A stretch of DNA of 64,000 bases from GWE2-51-13 sp942492825 (lineage in GTDB: Bacteria; Bacillota_I; Bacilli_A; Erysipelotrichales; Erysipelotrichaceae). Every line of letters starts with the position of its first letter. The first letter of the stretch is position 1. The position numbers and the translations under genes were made by a program. Shown here one piece after another: positions 48,773 through 57,005 of the stretch. Below the pieces are notes generated by a model, which was not told the origin of the DNA, searched no databases, and worked only from the letters and a program-made list of their open reading frames with translations. The DNA is taken from assembly GCA_942492825.1 (NCBI GenBank), contig OW818635.1, positions 558,001-622,000 of the forward strand, written 5' to 3'.

Positions 48773-49301
48773 CTTCGCAAACTTGGTCGGTGTTTTCTTC
48801 TGTGGATTCGCAGTCGCAACCTTCGCCGCAACCTTCATCCCCGCATCCGCAGCCTTCGCCGCAACCTTCGTCTCCGCAACCGCAACCGTTTTGGGCCGCG
48901 ACTTGTTGTTCATAGACCAAGGTATCGACAACCAACGCTTCGATTTCGATCTTCGCGCCTTTCGGCAACGCGGCGACTTGGACGGTCGAACGTGCCGGAT
49001 ACGGATCGGCGAAATAGGTCGCGTAGATTTCGTTCATCGCGTCGAATTCGCTCAAATCGCTCATGAAGACGGTCGTCTTGACGATATGACGGGTTTCGAG
49101 ATTCATTTCGGCCAAGACGGCTTCCATGTTTTTCAGTACTTGATAGGTTTGTTCCTGGATGTCGTTGCCGACGATGGCGCCGGTCGTGGGATCCAAGGGA
49201 AGTTGTCCGGACAGATAAACGAAGTCGCCGAGTTTCAATGCCGGGGAATACGGACCAATCGCCTTCGGGGCGTTGGGAGAGCTAAAGGATTTGGTGAACA
49301 T
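48753..49301 (-). CDS. RidA family protein with metallothionein-like Cys-rich C-terminal tail
   Basis: A 182-residue protein. Residues 1 to about 128 are a normal RidA domain (enamine/imine deaminase): IGPYSPALKLGDFVYLSGQLPLDP, and ARSTVQVAALPKGAKIEIEA with the conserved Arg that binds the carboxylate. The remaining tail has 12 cysteines between residues 140 and 181, including two copies of CGCGDEGCGEG (residues 140-150 and 151-161), an acidic linker, and a terminal CCCG. A standard RidA has no such tail. It may bind a metal or be redox active. Promoter-linked to a 48-residue membrane protein gene. Confidence 0.9.
   Translation of the reverse strand: MFTKSFSSPNAPKAIGPYSPALKLGDFVYLSGQLPLDPTTGAIVGNDIQEQTYQVLKNMEAVLAEMNLETRHIVKTTVFMSDLSEFDAMNEIYATYFADPYPARSTVQVAALPKGAKIEIEALVVDTLVYEQQVAAQNGCGCGDEGCGEGCGCGDEGCGEGCDCESTEENTDQVCEDGCCCG
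48819..48884 (-). repeat. Two 33-base in-frame tandem repeats in the ridA tail
   Basis: Units at 48852-48884 and 48819-48851 each encode CGCGDEGCGEG; nucleotide differences are few and mostly at third positions. Confidence 0.85.
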
Positions 49302-49324
49302 GAACTACCTCCGATGTGGGTGCG

Positions 49325-49471
49325 TTACCACTCTTTATAATATTCGATTTCTTCTTCCATCACTTTACGACGGCGATGGCGTATGAAAACAGTGAGTGTA
49401 ATATAGAGAAAGATCAGGAAGAGGACTGAAATCGCAAGCAAAGAAATCATATCGTTCAAGTTCTCGATCAT
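49325..49471 (-). CDS. Small membrane protein of 48 residues upstream of ridA
   Basis: MIENLNDMISLLAISVLFLI is followed by a single hydrophobic helix (about residues 9-30) and then a basic stretch IRHRRRKVMEEEIEYYKEW. GAGGTGAGTTT precedes the ATG and a good promoter lies upstream, so it is likely real. Topology is probably N-out, C-in. It may be co-transcribed with ridA, which begins 23 bases downstream. Function unknown. Confidence 0.7.
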   Translation of the reverse strand: MIENLNDMISLLAISVLFLIFLYITLTVFIRHRRRKVMEEEIEYYKEW

Positions 49472-49489
49472 AAACTCACCTCAACGTGT

Positions 49490-49518
49490 ATTATATGCAA
49501 TATCACATCGTATTTCAA
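49490..49518 (-). promoter_or_regulatory. Promoter of the 48-codon gene/ridA unit
   Basis: TTGAAA (49518-49513), 17-base spacer, TATAAT (49495-49490) on the minus strand. Confidence 0.85.
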
Positions 49519-49523
49519 ACGGA

Positions 49524-50090
49524 TTAATCCATTTCTTCACGATATACGCGAAAAAGTGCGATGAATGTCGCGAAAACCGAAAGTGCGACCTCGACCCATG
49601 TTGCAACAAGAAGGAAGAAACCGAGTTGTGACAGAAGTAATGCCGCATTGGCCCCGCTACCGGCATAATAAGCGCTATACAGCACGTAACACGCGCCGAC
49701 ATAGACAAACCCTTGGATCCCGAAAACGCCTAGAAACGCCCAACGAAGCGTTTTAAGCGATGTGTCCAAGGCATGGATGCTGGCCATAAGCATGACACCG
49801 ATCAGCCAAAGTACTTCGGATAAACGCAAGGACGATATCAACGCGGTTAGGATCCCGCTGAGTTTCAAACTCCCCGCCAACATATCAAACAAAAAGCGGG
49901 TCGCAAACATCTGTTGCGCGATCGATCCTTCGGTCAAACGAAACAAATCCGCCGTCGACTTCATCGAGGTAAGCAGATTCCCGACGTGGATCTGACCGAT
50001 CCATAACGGTGCGCCTGTCAATACCACGATGACACACAGAAATGCGATCCGTTTCGCAAACGTGTCCACAAACACATCAAGCTTATGCAT
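49524..50090 (-). CDS. Membrane protein of unknown family
   Basis: A 188-residue protein, MHKLDVFVDTFAKRIAFLCV, with about four or five transmembrane stretches. No conserved domain recognised. ATG 50090 overlaps the trmL end; GGTGGAGC is the ribosome-binding site. Last gene of the long operon that includes rdgB, DUF1461, TraX and trmL. Confidence 0.7.
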   Translation of the reverse strand: MHKLDVFVDTFAKRIAFLCVIVVLTGAPLWIGQIHVGNLLTSMKSTADLFRLTEGSIAQQMFATRFLFDMLAGSLKLSGILTALISSLRLSEVLWLIGVMLMASIHALDTSLKTLRWAFLGVFGIQGFVYVGACYVLYSAYYAGSGANAALLLSQLGFFLLVATWVEVALSVFATFIALFRVYREEMD

Positions 50091-50595
50091 GCTCCACCAA
50101 CCAGTCTTCCCCTTTGAGGGTTTCGGTTTGCGATAAGCCCACGAAAGCATTTTGACGCAACGCTTCATACGCGACGATGGCGACCGTGTTGGATAGATTC
50201 AAACTCCGCGCTTCCGCCACCATCGGCAAGCGTAGGCAACGGTCCAGATTCGCACGTAAAATCGGCTTGGCGATGCCCGTGCTCTCACGGCCGAAGACAA
50301 GGTAGACTTCGTTTTCAAGATACGGATACGTGACCGTATCCGGCGCTTTTTTCCCATATCGGGTCAGAAAATAATACTCTCCGGGATTGTGAGCATGAAA
50401 GTTTTCCCAATCCGGATAGACATGGAAATAGAGGTCTTGGATATAGTCCATACCGCTGCGTCGGACCGATTTTTCGTCGAGTTTGAAGCCGAGCGGTTCG
50501 ATCAGATGCAGTTTCATGTTAAAAGCCACGCAGGTACGCATGATATTCCCTGTGTTTTGCGGGATTTCAGGTTGATAGAGAACGATGTGAAGCAT
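50083..50595 (-). CDS. trmL: tRNA (cytidine(34)-2'-O)-methyltransferase TrmL
   Basis: A 170-residue SPOUT methyltransferase modifying the wobble position of tRNA-Leu. MLHIVLYQPEIPQNTGNIMRTC is motif 1, LVFGRESTGI motif 2, and RSLNLSNTVAIVAYEALRQ motif 3 with the knotted SAM site. TAATG overlap with the TraX gene. Confidence 0.96.
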   Translation of the reverse strand: MLHIVLYQPEIPQNTGNIMRTCVAFNMKLHLIEPLGFKLDEKSVRRSGMDYIQDLYFHVYPDWENFHAHNPGEYYFLTRYGKKAPDTVTYPYLENEVYLVFGRESTGIAKPILRANLDRCLRLPMVAEARSLNLSNTVAIVAYEALRQNAFVGLSQTETLKGEDWLVEHA

Positions 50596-51302
50596 TATTT
50601 CCCTCCCAATAAGTTTAGAATAACGATATGTAACGGATAGTAGACGTAGAAGAAGTATTTCGATACAAAATATAGACGTGGATCCGCAATGCGTCGGTTT
50701 TTGGTAGGATCATAAAGCGCGATCAACCCCAACGCAAGGATGGCGAAGACTTCGATAAAATAGCGCCAAGTGACATTGAAGTTCTGGAGGATCCATAGGG
50801 CTTGTGGATGTCCAACCAAAGGTAGAAAAGTAAAGATAACCGTAACGATCGCAAACGAAAGAAATTGAACTTTTCGATGTCCGTCGAAGATATAAAACAA
50901 GGCTAAGGTCGCGATACCGAACCACATGTAATCGACTTTATAGAAACTTGCGACCCAAGCGAGAAGGATGAAGGCAAGGATGCCGAGTCCTTTTTGGTGG
51001 TCGTAGATTTCAAAACCGATCATGCCCATGGTCAAGAGGAAGAGAATGTTGATGAAGCCGGCGCCGACAGCGTCAAGAAGAATTTGTGACACGACCGAGA
51101 AACCGAATAGAACGACGACTTTACGCGTTCGGTTATGCGGAGATCGACGTGCGCCTTCCGCGAATAGAAACATGAAGATCGGAAAAGCAAGCCGACCGAC
51201 GATCCGCATCCAAAAAAACTCGTCCCCGGTAAGCCAGAATGCGCCGATGTGATCGATCGTCATCGTGATGACGGCGATGATTTTCAACGCGTTGCGGTTC
51301 AT
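50595..51302 (-). CDS. TraX family membrane protein
   Basis: A 235-residue polytopic protein, MNRNALKIIAVITMTIDHIG, then FFWMRIVGRLAFPIFMFLFAEGARRSPHNRTRKVVVLFGF, typical of PF05857 (TraX). The founding member acetylates F pilin; chromosomal Bacillota homologues have unknown substrate, possibly envelope acylation. ATGA overlap with the upstream DUF1461 gene. Confidence 0.9.
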   Translation of the reverse strand: MNRNALKIIAVITMTIDHIGAFWLTGDEFFWMRIVGRLAFPIFMFLFAEGARRSPHNRTRKVVVLFGFSVVSQILLDAVGAGFINILFLLTMGMIGFEIYDHQKGLGILAFILLAWVASFYKVDYMWFGIATLALFYIFDGHRKVQFLSFAIVTVIFTFLPLVGHPQALWILQNFNVTWRYFIEVFAILALGLIALYDPTKNRRIADPRLYFVSKYFFYVYYPLHIVILNLLGGK

Positions 51303-51985
51303 GATTTTTGAGGACTCCGTTGAACGAACCACGCCGCGAGATTGACCAGACCTAACGAAGCGATGAATCCAAGAACGATTCGAATGACGAGACCGAAGAA
51401 GAACGGAAGCGGAACCATTAAGATCAGATTATCGGTGTTCGGATCAAGTAGCCATAGATCATTACGGAAGAAGATATGGTGGAATTGGGTCCAAAAGGCA
51501 TTGAAGTCGACCAAGGCATAGCCGATCAGAAAGACCAGTATGACCGCGAAAATCGTCGAAGCGTTTTGGATACCGCGGGCGAGATATCGAAAGGCTTTCT
51601 TCTGATAGATCGCAAACAAAATGGCGGCGATGACTCCGCAAAGAATCATGGCGACATTGCGGAACAACATCGCATTGAGATATAAGACTTTCACATCGAC
51701 CATATGATCGATTTCGCGTTGGTTGTACATCGGTTCGCGTTGGCCGGAAATCGTCACCATGACGTCCAGATCATCACGTTTGTCGCGCAAATAGTCGAGA
51801 AGAACATCCGTCGACAACGCGAGATCGGCTTCGCTGACGCCGATGTTTTCGGCGACATCGAGGGATTTGGATTGGCTGGCGAAATAGGAACGATCGAAGC
51901 TGAACACATCGATACTTGTCAGTAGTAGAACCAAAATCAACAATAAGCCAAACAAACTCGAAGCGAGTGATTTCGCATTCAACAT
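51299..51985 (-). CDS. DUF1461/TIGR01906 family membrane protein
   Basis: A 228-residue protein with an N-terminal helix, an extracellular segment containing the family motif YNQREIDHMVDVKVLYLNAM, and four further hydrophobic regions. Function unknown. One base separates its start from the rdgB stop, so coupled expression is expected. Confidence 0.86.
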   Translation of the reverse strand: MLNAKSLASSLFGLLLILVLLLTSIDVFSFDRSYFASQSKSLDVAENIGVSEADLALSTDVLLDYLRDKRDDLDVMVTISGQREPMYNQREIDHMVDVKVLYLNAMLFRNVAMILCGVIAAILFAIYQKKAFRYLARGIQNASTIFAVILVFLIGYALVDFNAFWTQFHHIFFRNDLWLLDPNTDNLILMVPLPFFFGLVIRIVLGFIASLGLVNLAAWFVQRSPQKS

Positions 51986-51986
51986 A

Positions 51987-52583
51987 TCACTTCCCTCCTT
52001 TGAGGTTTTTCAGGTAGTCAACGCTTTGTTTCAGCGCGATCGCACGGTGGCTGATCTTGTTTTTTTCTTCCAGTTCGAATTCCGCGAAAGAACGATCGGA
52101 ATTTACGGGATAGAAGATCGGATCATAACCGAAGCCTTTGTTTCCCGCTTGGCTAAAACCGATTTTTCCTTCGATGATCCCTTCGAATACGACCGGGTCC
52201 ATAGTAGGTCCCACAATCGCCATCGCGCAGACATACCGGGCAGAACGATCGGAGAAAGTAGTTAATCTTTGTAGGATGATTTGATTCTTTTCAACATAGG
52301 GCGTATCTTTTCCGAGATATCGTGCGGAGTAGACACCGGGTTGTTTATCGAAGGCATCGATTTCCAAGCCCGAATCATCCGCGATCGTCAAGAGTCCGGT
52401 TTTAAGGGATGCCCAAGATGCTTTTAATAATGCGTTTTCACGAAAGGTATTACCGGTTTCTTCCGGTTCTTCCGTAATCTCTAAATCGGATAGCGACACG
52501 ACATCGTATCCGCCGATGTTTTCGAGATAATGTTTTATTTCGATTTTCTTGTCGACGTTATGCGTCGCGATGAGGAGTTTCAT
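51987..52583 (-). CDS. rdgB: XTP/dITP diphosphatase (RdgB/HAM1)
   Basis: A 198-residue house-cleaning pyrophosphatase removing deaminated purine nucleotides. MKLLIATHNVDKKIEIKHYL, ETGNTFRENALLKASW, IADDSGLEIDAF and GNKGFGYDPIFYP, SFAEFELEEKNKISHRAIAL are all conserved. Overlaps the radical SAM gene by 26 bases. Confidence 0.97.
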   Translation of the reverse strand: MKLLIATHNVDKKIEIKHYLENIGGYDVVSLSDLEITEEPEETGNTFRENALLKASWASLKTGLLTIADDSGLEIDAFDKQPGVYSARYLGKDTPYVEKNQIILQRLTTFSDRSARYVCAMAIVGPTMDPVVFEGIIEGKIGFSQAGNKGFGYDPIFYPVNSDRSFAEFELEEKNKISHRAIALKQSVDYLKNLKGGK

Positions 52584-54252
52584 ATCGAATCTCGCTTTCT
52601 ATTTCAAATTGCGTATTGAAGGTGACTTTATGGTGATCTTGTCCCCCCTCAATATATACCCAAGCGATGTTACCCTCTTGGGAGTCGTTACGTGGCACGA
52701 CTTTGAGATGCTTGATGCCATGGTATCGTGAATCAAGCATCGCGCGGATCGTTTTACGGAGTTGTTTCTGCGCTTCGGTCATGGGTTCTTCCATCCAAAA
52801 CGGTTGCGGATAGATCGAACTGAGCCGATAATAATCGTCGATCAGATCGATCAAGGCGTTGTTTACCTTGGGTTGGACAGCGACTAAAATCGCCGCGAAG
52901 AAATCTTTCTGCGAATAAGGTCGCGGTAGCGAATTGATCGCTTTACCTAGATCATCGAAAAGGTCGAAGGCGTTCAATGCATATTGGGTGATCCACTTCT
53001 GAAGCGTCTTGCATAATTTCTGCGAATTATACGACTTCTCGACCGCTTGCGCTACCCTTTCGACCGTCATCATATCCGATTCCGACATCCATTTCGAGGA
53101 TCGCAAGGCATAGGGGGAATACGCATCAAAGTGATAACCATACTCTTCCGCATGTTCGCGTAATCGCGTGCCATGAAGCAACTTAAGGATGCCGACTTGG
53201 ATTTCAAAGGGATGTAACGAGAATAAGGTATTAAATGAATGTTTGAAGGATGATAAATCTTCAAAAGGCAACCCGGCGATCAAGTCGGTATGTTGGTGGA
53301 CGTCGGCTTCGCTAAAGCGACGTATGACATTCTTGAGTTGCGTTAGATTACTGAATCTTCCGACTTCCAATAATGTTTCTCGTTTGAACGATTGGACGCC
53401 GATTTCGACCCGGAACCGTCCTTTTTCTTGATTGATGAAGAACTCGATTAATTCTTCGCTCAACAAATCGCCGACCAATTCCACATGGAATGAAATAGAT
53501 CGCGGTAAATCACGCAACTGTTGGGCAAATCTCAAAGCTTGTTTCGGATTGACGTTGAAGGTGCGATCCAAGAACTTCACTTGCTTCACGTCGCTTGTTT
53601 TCAAGGCATCAAAGAGCTTTTCGATGTATCCGATACTGAAGAACCGCATTCCCTGTTCAAGCGACGAGAGACAATAGGCGCACTTGTAGGGGCATCCGCG
53701 GGAGGTTTCCATATAGAGATATCGTTTTCCCATGTCTTCTTGGTCAAATGGCAGAAAATATGGAGTTTCAAAGGTCTCCAACGTTTGTAGATCGACACGT
53801 GCAATCGCATCGGAATAGATTTCTTTGGTGACGATGCTTTGCGTTGATTTCCCTTGAAGATACTCCCAGAAAACCACTTCCCCTTCCCCGCGGACAACGG
53901 CTCTAACACCGAGTTGTATCCAAGGGTTGGGATCATAGGTGACTTCCGGTCCGCCGACGATGATGGTAAGTTCCGGTGACTTTTCCAATAAACACGTTAT
54001 CAATCGTTTGGTTTCTTCCGCATTGAAGATGTACACGCTGAGTCCGACGATCTCCGGTTGGTTCGCCAAGATCTTATCCGCGGTATGCATGGGATCATCG
54101 CGAATCACACCTTCGACGATCGTCACGTCGAAATCCGCCGGCGCGCTGACATACAACCAACGCAAGGCAAGGTTCTTATGGATATATTTGGCATTCAGGG
54201 CAGCCAAAACCACGCGTGTCGTTCTCATCCCCATCATTTTAACAAAACCCAT
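52558..54252 (-). CDS. B12-binding domain radical SAM protein
   Basis: A 564-residue enzyme. Residues about 10-140 are a cobalamin-binding Rossmann domain (VVLAALNAKYIHKNLALRWL, PEIVGLSVYIFNAEE, TIIVGGPEVTYDP); the SAM motif CxxxCxxC appears in SRGCPYKCAYCLSS at about residue 185; the C-terminal DUF4080 region is present. Enzymes of this type catalyse methylations or ring rearrangements, with no substrate predictable here. Several Met codons (54252, 54237, 54228) are possible starts; the longest is shown, though MRTTRVVLAALNAKY from 54228 fits the family best. Confidence 0.87.
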   Translation of the reverse strand: MGFVKMMGMRTTRVVLAALNAKYIHKNLALRWLYVSAPADFDVTIVEGVIRDDPMHTADKILANQPEIVGLSVYIFNAEETKRLITCLLEKSPELTIIVGGPEVTYDPNPWIQLGVRAVVRGEGEVVFWEYLQGKSTQSIVTKEIYSDAIARVDLQTLETFETPYFLPFDQEDMGKRYLYMETSRGCPYKCAYCLSSLEQGMRFFSIGYIEKLFDALKTSDVKQVKFLDRTFNVNPKQALRFAQQLRDLPRSISFHVELVGDLLSEELIEFFINQEKGRFRVEIGVQSFKRETLLEVGRFSNLTQLKNVIRRFSEADVHQHTDLIAGLPFEDLSSFKHSFNTLFSLHPFEIQVGILKLLHGTRLREHAEEYGYHFDAYSPYALRSSKWMSESDMMTVERVAQAVEKSYNSQKLCKTLQKWITQYALNAFDLFDDLGKAINSLPRPYSQKDFFAAILVAVQPKVNNALIDLIDDYYRLSSIYPQPFWMEEPMTEAQKQLRKTIRAMLDSRYHGIKHLKVVPRNDSQEGNIAWVYIEGGQDHHKVTFNTQFEIESEIRYETPHRDA

Positions 54253-54259
54253 CGGTTTA

Positions 54260-54269
54260 TGCTATCATA
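54260..54269. promoter_or_regulatory. Overlapping divergent -10 elements
   Basis: Plus strand TGC-TATCAT (54260-54268) for the kinase gene; minus strand TATGAT (54269-54264) for the radical SAM gene. The two promoters cannot easily be used simultaneously. Confidence 0.5.
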
Positions 54270-54291
54270 TACAGGAAAAGGAGGGCGAAGC

Positions 54292-55125
54292 ATGCACGAT
54301 GACTTAATTAAGATTCTTCTAGATCCGACCAAAACAGTACGAACATCTCTTGAAAAAGGTCTGACGAACCGCAACTACTTGATCGAACATGAAGGTATGA
54401 AGTATGTGTTACGCGTCCCTTTTCCGGATGCGTCACGGATCGTTCGTATCGAACACGAAGCCAAAGCGCTCGAAGCGGTTTTATCCTTGGATTTGGATGT
54501 ACCGATGGTCTACTTTGATCCGTCAACCGGAATTAAAATCACGGAATACATTCCGGATTTGTTGACCTATAACGAATGCGAAGATACGGATAAGATCGAA
54601 CGAACCGCATTGTTGATGCGAAAGCTGCACGGACTTAACCAAACGATTGGGTTTCCCTTCGATCCGATCGGACGTTTTAACGAATATGATTCCCATCTGA
54701 AGCATCCGATCCACACTTTACATGAAATCAAACACGATATCTTATCCGAAGTCGCCAAACTTCCCGTGTCTTTAACCTTGTGTCATAATGATTGGGTTGC
54801 CGGAAACATCGGATTCACGCAAGATCGCGATTATTTGATCGATTACGAATATGCCGGAGACAATGATCCCTGTTTCGATGTGATGTCCTTTCTCACCGAA
54901 AATTCCATCGAGGACGATGTTCAGCGTCAACGCTTCTATCAGGCCTATTTCGGCCGTCAGCCTGACGCGTATGAACAGTTCGCTTTAAACGCTTATGAGA
55001 AACTCCACAATCTGTTATGGTGCGCTTGGGCGATGATGATGTATGAATCACGTGCATTGGAAGTCTATCGCGAAATCGCGGACGATAAGTATCAAGCCCT
55101 ATTACGCAATCTAAACCAAAAATAG
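54292..55125 (+). CDS. LicA/choline kinase-like phosphotransferase
   Basis: A 277-residue eukaryotic-kinase-fold protein. TNRNYLIEHEGMKYVLRVPF is the ATP-binding sheet with the catalytic Lys, LCHNDWVAGNIGF is Brenner's loop (HxDxxxxN), and LIDYEYAGDNDPCFDV provides the metal-binding Asp. Homologues phosphorylate choline, ethanolamine or thiamine for surface or cofactor metabolism. AAGGAGGGCG precedes the ATG. Confidence 0.9.
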   Translation: MHDDLIKILLDPTKTVRTSLEKGLTNRNYLIEHEGMKYVLRVPFPDASRIVRIEHEAKALEAVLSLDLDVPMVYFDPSTGIKITEYIPDLLTYNECEDTDKIERTALLMRKLHGLNQTIGFPFDPIGRFNEYDSHLKHPIHTLHEIKHDILSEVAKLPVSLTLCHNDWVAGNIGFTQDRDYLIDYEYAGDNDPCFDVMSFLTENSIEDDVQRQRFYQAYFGRQPDAYEQFALNAYEKLHNLLWCAWAMMMYESRALEVYREIADDKYQALLRNLNQK

Positions 55126-55142
55126 CCCCGCGGGCTATTTTT
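55121..55142 (+). terminator. Terminator of the kinase gene
   Basis: AATAGCCC / GGGCTATT stem overlapping the stop codon, then TTTTTC. Confidence 0.88.
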
Positions 55143-55169
55143 CTTGTGCTCTTTGTTTGACCGTTTTAT

Positions 55170-55194
55170 AAAAAAACCGTGAATGCTCACGGTT
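55170..55194 (-). terminator. Terminator after the infC operon's MarR gene
   Basis: AACCGTGA / TCACGGTT (55175-55194), followed on the minus strand by TTTTTATAAAA. Confidence 0.9.
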
Positions 55195-55651
55195 TCGCTT
55201 TTGCGATTCGTTTGAAATAATCCATGATCCGTTCCAACGACTTCATAAGATTGACATCATCGTCCACATGCATATCGGCGATCAGAGAATCGATCATCGA
55301 AGCATGGAAACGGTCGTGAACTTTCAGGACTTCTTTGGCGACCGGTGTCAGTTCCAAGCGCATGATGCGTTTGTCTTCGGTATCGCGTTGCCGCCATACG
55401 AAGCCTTTCTTAACCAATCGATTTACCGATACGGTCAAGGTTCCCTGCGTCACCAACAAGCGTTTCGCGATGTCGGACATGGTTTTCGTGCTGCTTTTTT
55501 CGATGCTTTCCAATGTATGTACTTCCGTCATGGACAGACGGATGCCTTGATCGATGAGATTCTGCTCTTCAAGAAACAAAATGTGGTTAAACAGTTCAAC
55601 CAACAACTCATTGAGCGTATATTTGGTATCGTGCACCGAATCGGCAGGCAT
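55187..55651 (-). CDS. MarR family regulator at the end of the infC operon
   Basis: A 154-residue winged-helix regulator, MPADSVHDTKYTLNELLVEL. Helix-turn-helix residues are in MSDIAKRLLVTQGTLTVSVNRLVKKGFVWR and the wing in DTEDKRIMRLEL; it resembles the FabT subgroup of fatty-acid regulators, which also start with a long N-terminal helix. It starts two bases after the rplT stop, with GGAGAAATAATC, so it is co-transcribed with ribosomal genes. Fab genes are not in this window, so the target is unknown. Confidence 0.88.
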   Translation of the reverse strand: MPADSVHDTKYTLNELLVELFNHILFLEEQNLIDQGIRLSMTEVHTLESIEKSSTKTMSDIAKRLLVTQGTLTVSVNRLVKKGFVWRQRDTEDKRIMRLELTPVAKEVLKVHDRFHASMIDSLIADMHVDDDVNLMKSLERIMDYFKRIAKAKP

Positions 55652-55653
55652 GA

Positions 55654-56013
55654 TTATTTCTCCAGCGCTTTTTTCGCTTTTTCGACGACGACGGTAAAGC
55701 CCTTCGGGTCGTGGATGGCGATTTCCGACAACATTTTACGGTTGACGCTGATTTCGGCCAACTTCAAACCGTGCATCAGTTTGGAATAACTGATATCGTT
55801 CATACGGGCCGCCGCGTTGATACGGGCGATCCATAATTTACGCATTTCGCGTTTTAAGTTCTTACGGTCGCGGAACGCATATTGCAGCGAGTGCATGACC
55901 TGCTCATGTGCGGTACGGTAAATCGTGTGTTTCGATCCGAAATAACCTTTGGCTAATTTCAGAATTGCCTTATGACGGCGACGCGAAGTAACTCCGCCTT
56001 TAACTCTTGCCAT
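55654..56013 (-). CDS. rplT: 50S ribosomal protein L20
   Basis: A 119-residue RNA-binding protein essential for 50S assembly, MARVKGGVTSRRRHKAILKL. The C-terminal domain (SKLMHGLKLAEISVNRKMLSEIA) is the one that also recognises the operon's own mRNA leader in Bacillus and E. coli. Position after rpmI is canonical. Confidence 0.98.
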   Translation of the reverse strand: MARVKGGVTSRRRHKAILKLAKGYFGSKHTIYRTAHEQVMHSLQYAFRDRKNLKREMRKLWIARINAAARMNDISYSKLMHGLKLAEISVNRKMLSEIAIHDPKGFTVVVEKAKKALEK

Positions 56014-56028
56014 TGTTTGTTCCTCCTC

Positions 56029-56223
56029 TTAGTTGTGAAGCATCAGCTTGATGCGTTTGTAGTCGCTCTTCGAAACCAAGGTCGATTTTCTCAGATTGCG
56101 TTTTTGTTTGTGGGATTTGTTGGCGGCGAAGTGGGAGACATAAGCATGGCTACGCTTCAAAGCGCCGCTGCCGGTGACTTTGACACGTTTCGCCAATGCT
56201 TTTTTTGTTTTCATTTTGGGCAT
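56029..56223 (-). CDS. rpmI: 50S ribosomal protein L35
   Basis: A 64-residue basic protein, MPKMKTKKALAKRVKVTGSG, ending YKRIKLMLHN. AGGAGGATC precedes the ATG; canonical infC-rpmI-rplT order. Confidence 0.98.
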   Translation of the reverse strand: MPKMKTKKALAKRVKVTGSGALKRSHAYVSHFAANKSHKQKRNLRKSTLVSKSDYKRIKLMLHN

Positions 56224-56238
56224 GGGTAGATCCTCCTG

Positions 56239-56769
56239 TTATTTACCGCGCTTCGGGGCCAAGACCATACTCATGGTGTTACCTTCGAGTAAGGGGTGGC
56301 GCTCCACTTGCGCGATATCCGAAATTTGTTCAATAAAACTTCTCATGACTTTTTGACCGACTTCAAGACGCGTGATCAAACGACCGCGAAAACGCATATC
56401 GACCTTCACTTTCATGCCTTCGGAAATCCAGGCACGCGCTTGGCGCAACTTAGTTTCGAAGTCATGCGTGTCGATGACCGGCGATAATCGCATCGGTTTC
56501 ATTTCCGTCACATGTTGGTTCTTCTTGGCTTCGCGGGTTTTCTTCTGCTGCTCGAAACGGAACTTACCGAAATCGAGGATCTTACATACCGGCGGTGTTC
56601 CGTTAGGTGCTACGCAGTAAAGATCCAATCCGTACTCATATGCTTTTTCAAGCGCTTCGCGACGCATCATGATCCCTAATTGTTCGCCTTGCGGTCCGAT
56701 GACCAAGACTTCCTTGAAACGAATGACCTCATTGACCAATTCGTCCTGTTGGGGTTTTTTGTGGCTTAT
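56239..56769 (-). CDS. infC: Translation initiation factor IF-3, AUA start
   Basis: A 176-residue factor that discriminates start codons. The N-domain DELVNEVIRFKEVLVIGPQGEQLGIM and the C-domain RFRGRLITRLEVGQKVMRSF are typical. No ATG, GTG or TTG is at a suitable place; the ATA at 56769-56767 stands eight bases after AGGAGGTG, in frame with ISHKKPQQDELV. A rare start is the rule for infC and underlies autoregulation, because IF-3 rejects non-canonical starts. Attenuated by the leader upstream. Confidence 0.95.
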   Translation of the reverse strand: MSHKKPQQDELVNEVIRFKEVLVIGPQGEQLGIMMRREALEKAYEYGLDLYCVAPNGTPPVCKILDFGKFRFEQQKKTREAKKNQHVTEMKPMRLSPVIDTHDFETKLRQARAWISEGMKVKVDMRFRGRLITRLEVGQKVMRSFIEQISDIAQVERHPLLEGNTMSMVLAPKRGK

Positions 56770-56920
56770 AACTTTCACCTCCTGTGTGAATAAAAAACGG
56801 GTACGCAGATGCGCACCCGTTGCTTTGTACATAAATAAGGTACATGTAGCGTCAACCCATGACTTGAGCCATCGGGTGAGAAGAGTGACTTCTGCTTTCC
56901 ACAATCTTTTTTTAACAGCG
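56770..56920 (-). ncRNA. infC leader with attenuator, L20-leader type
   Basis: The minus-strand leader contains CTTCTCACC, GGGTTGACGCTACATG and, just before the ribosome-binding site, an intrinsic terminator with 11-base arms AACGGGTGCGC / GCGTACCCGTT (56796-56821) and a run of six T. The layout matches the L20-regulated infC leader of Bacillus, where L20 binding favours termination. Confidence 0.8.
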
Positions 56921-56925
56921 TTGTC

Positions 56926-56954
56926 ATTCTAACATAGTCTAGGCATTCTGTCAA
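56926..56954 (-). promoter_or_regulatory. infC operon promoter
   Basis: Perfect TTGACA (56954-56949), 17-base spacer, TAGAAT (56931-56926) with extended TGT on the minus strand. Confidence 0.92.
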
Positions 56955-57005
56955 ATCGGCCGATTGTTATCGGTCGTATCCAGCCGTTGTATTATCGCAT
57001 ATCGA

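Noticed and set aside
48819..48884. Repeats in the ridA region as a CRISPR array.
   Set aside because: The two repeats are contiguous 33-base coding units in frame with no spacers.
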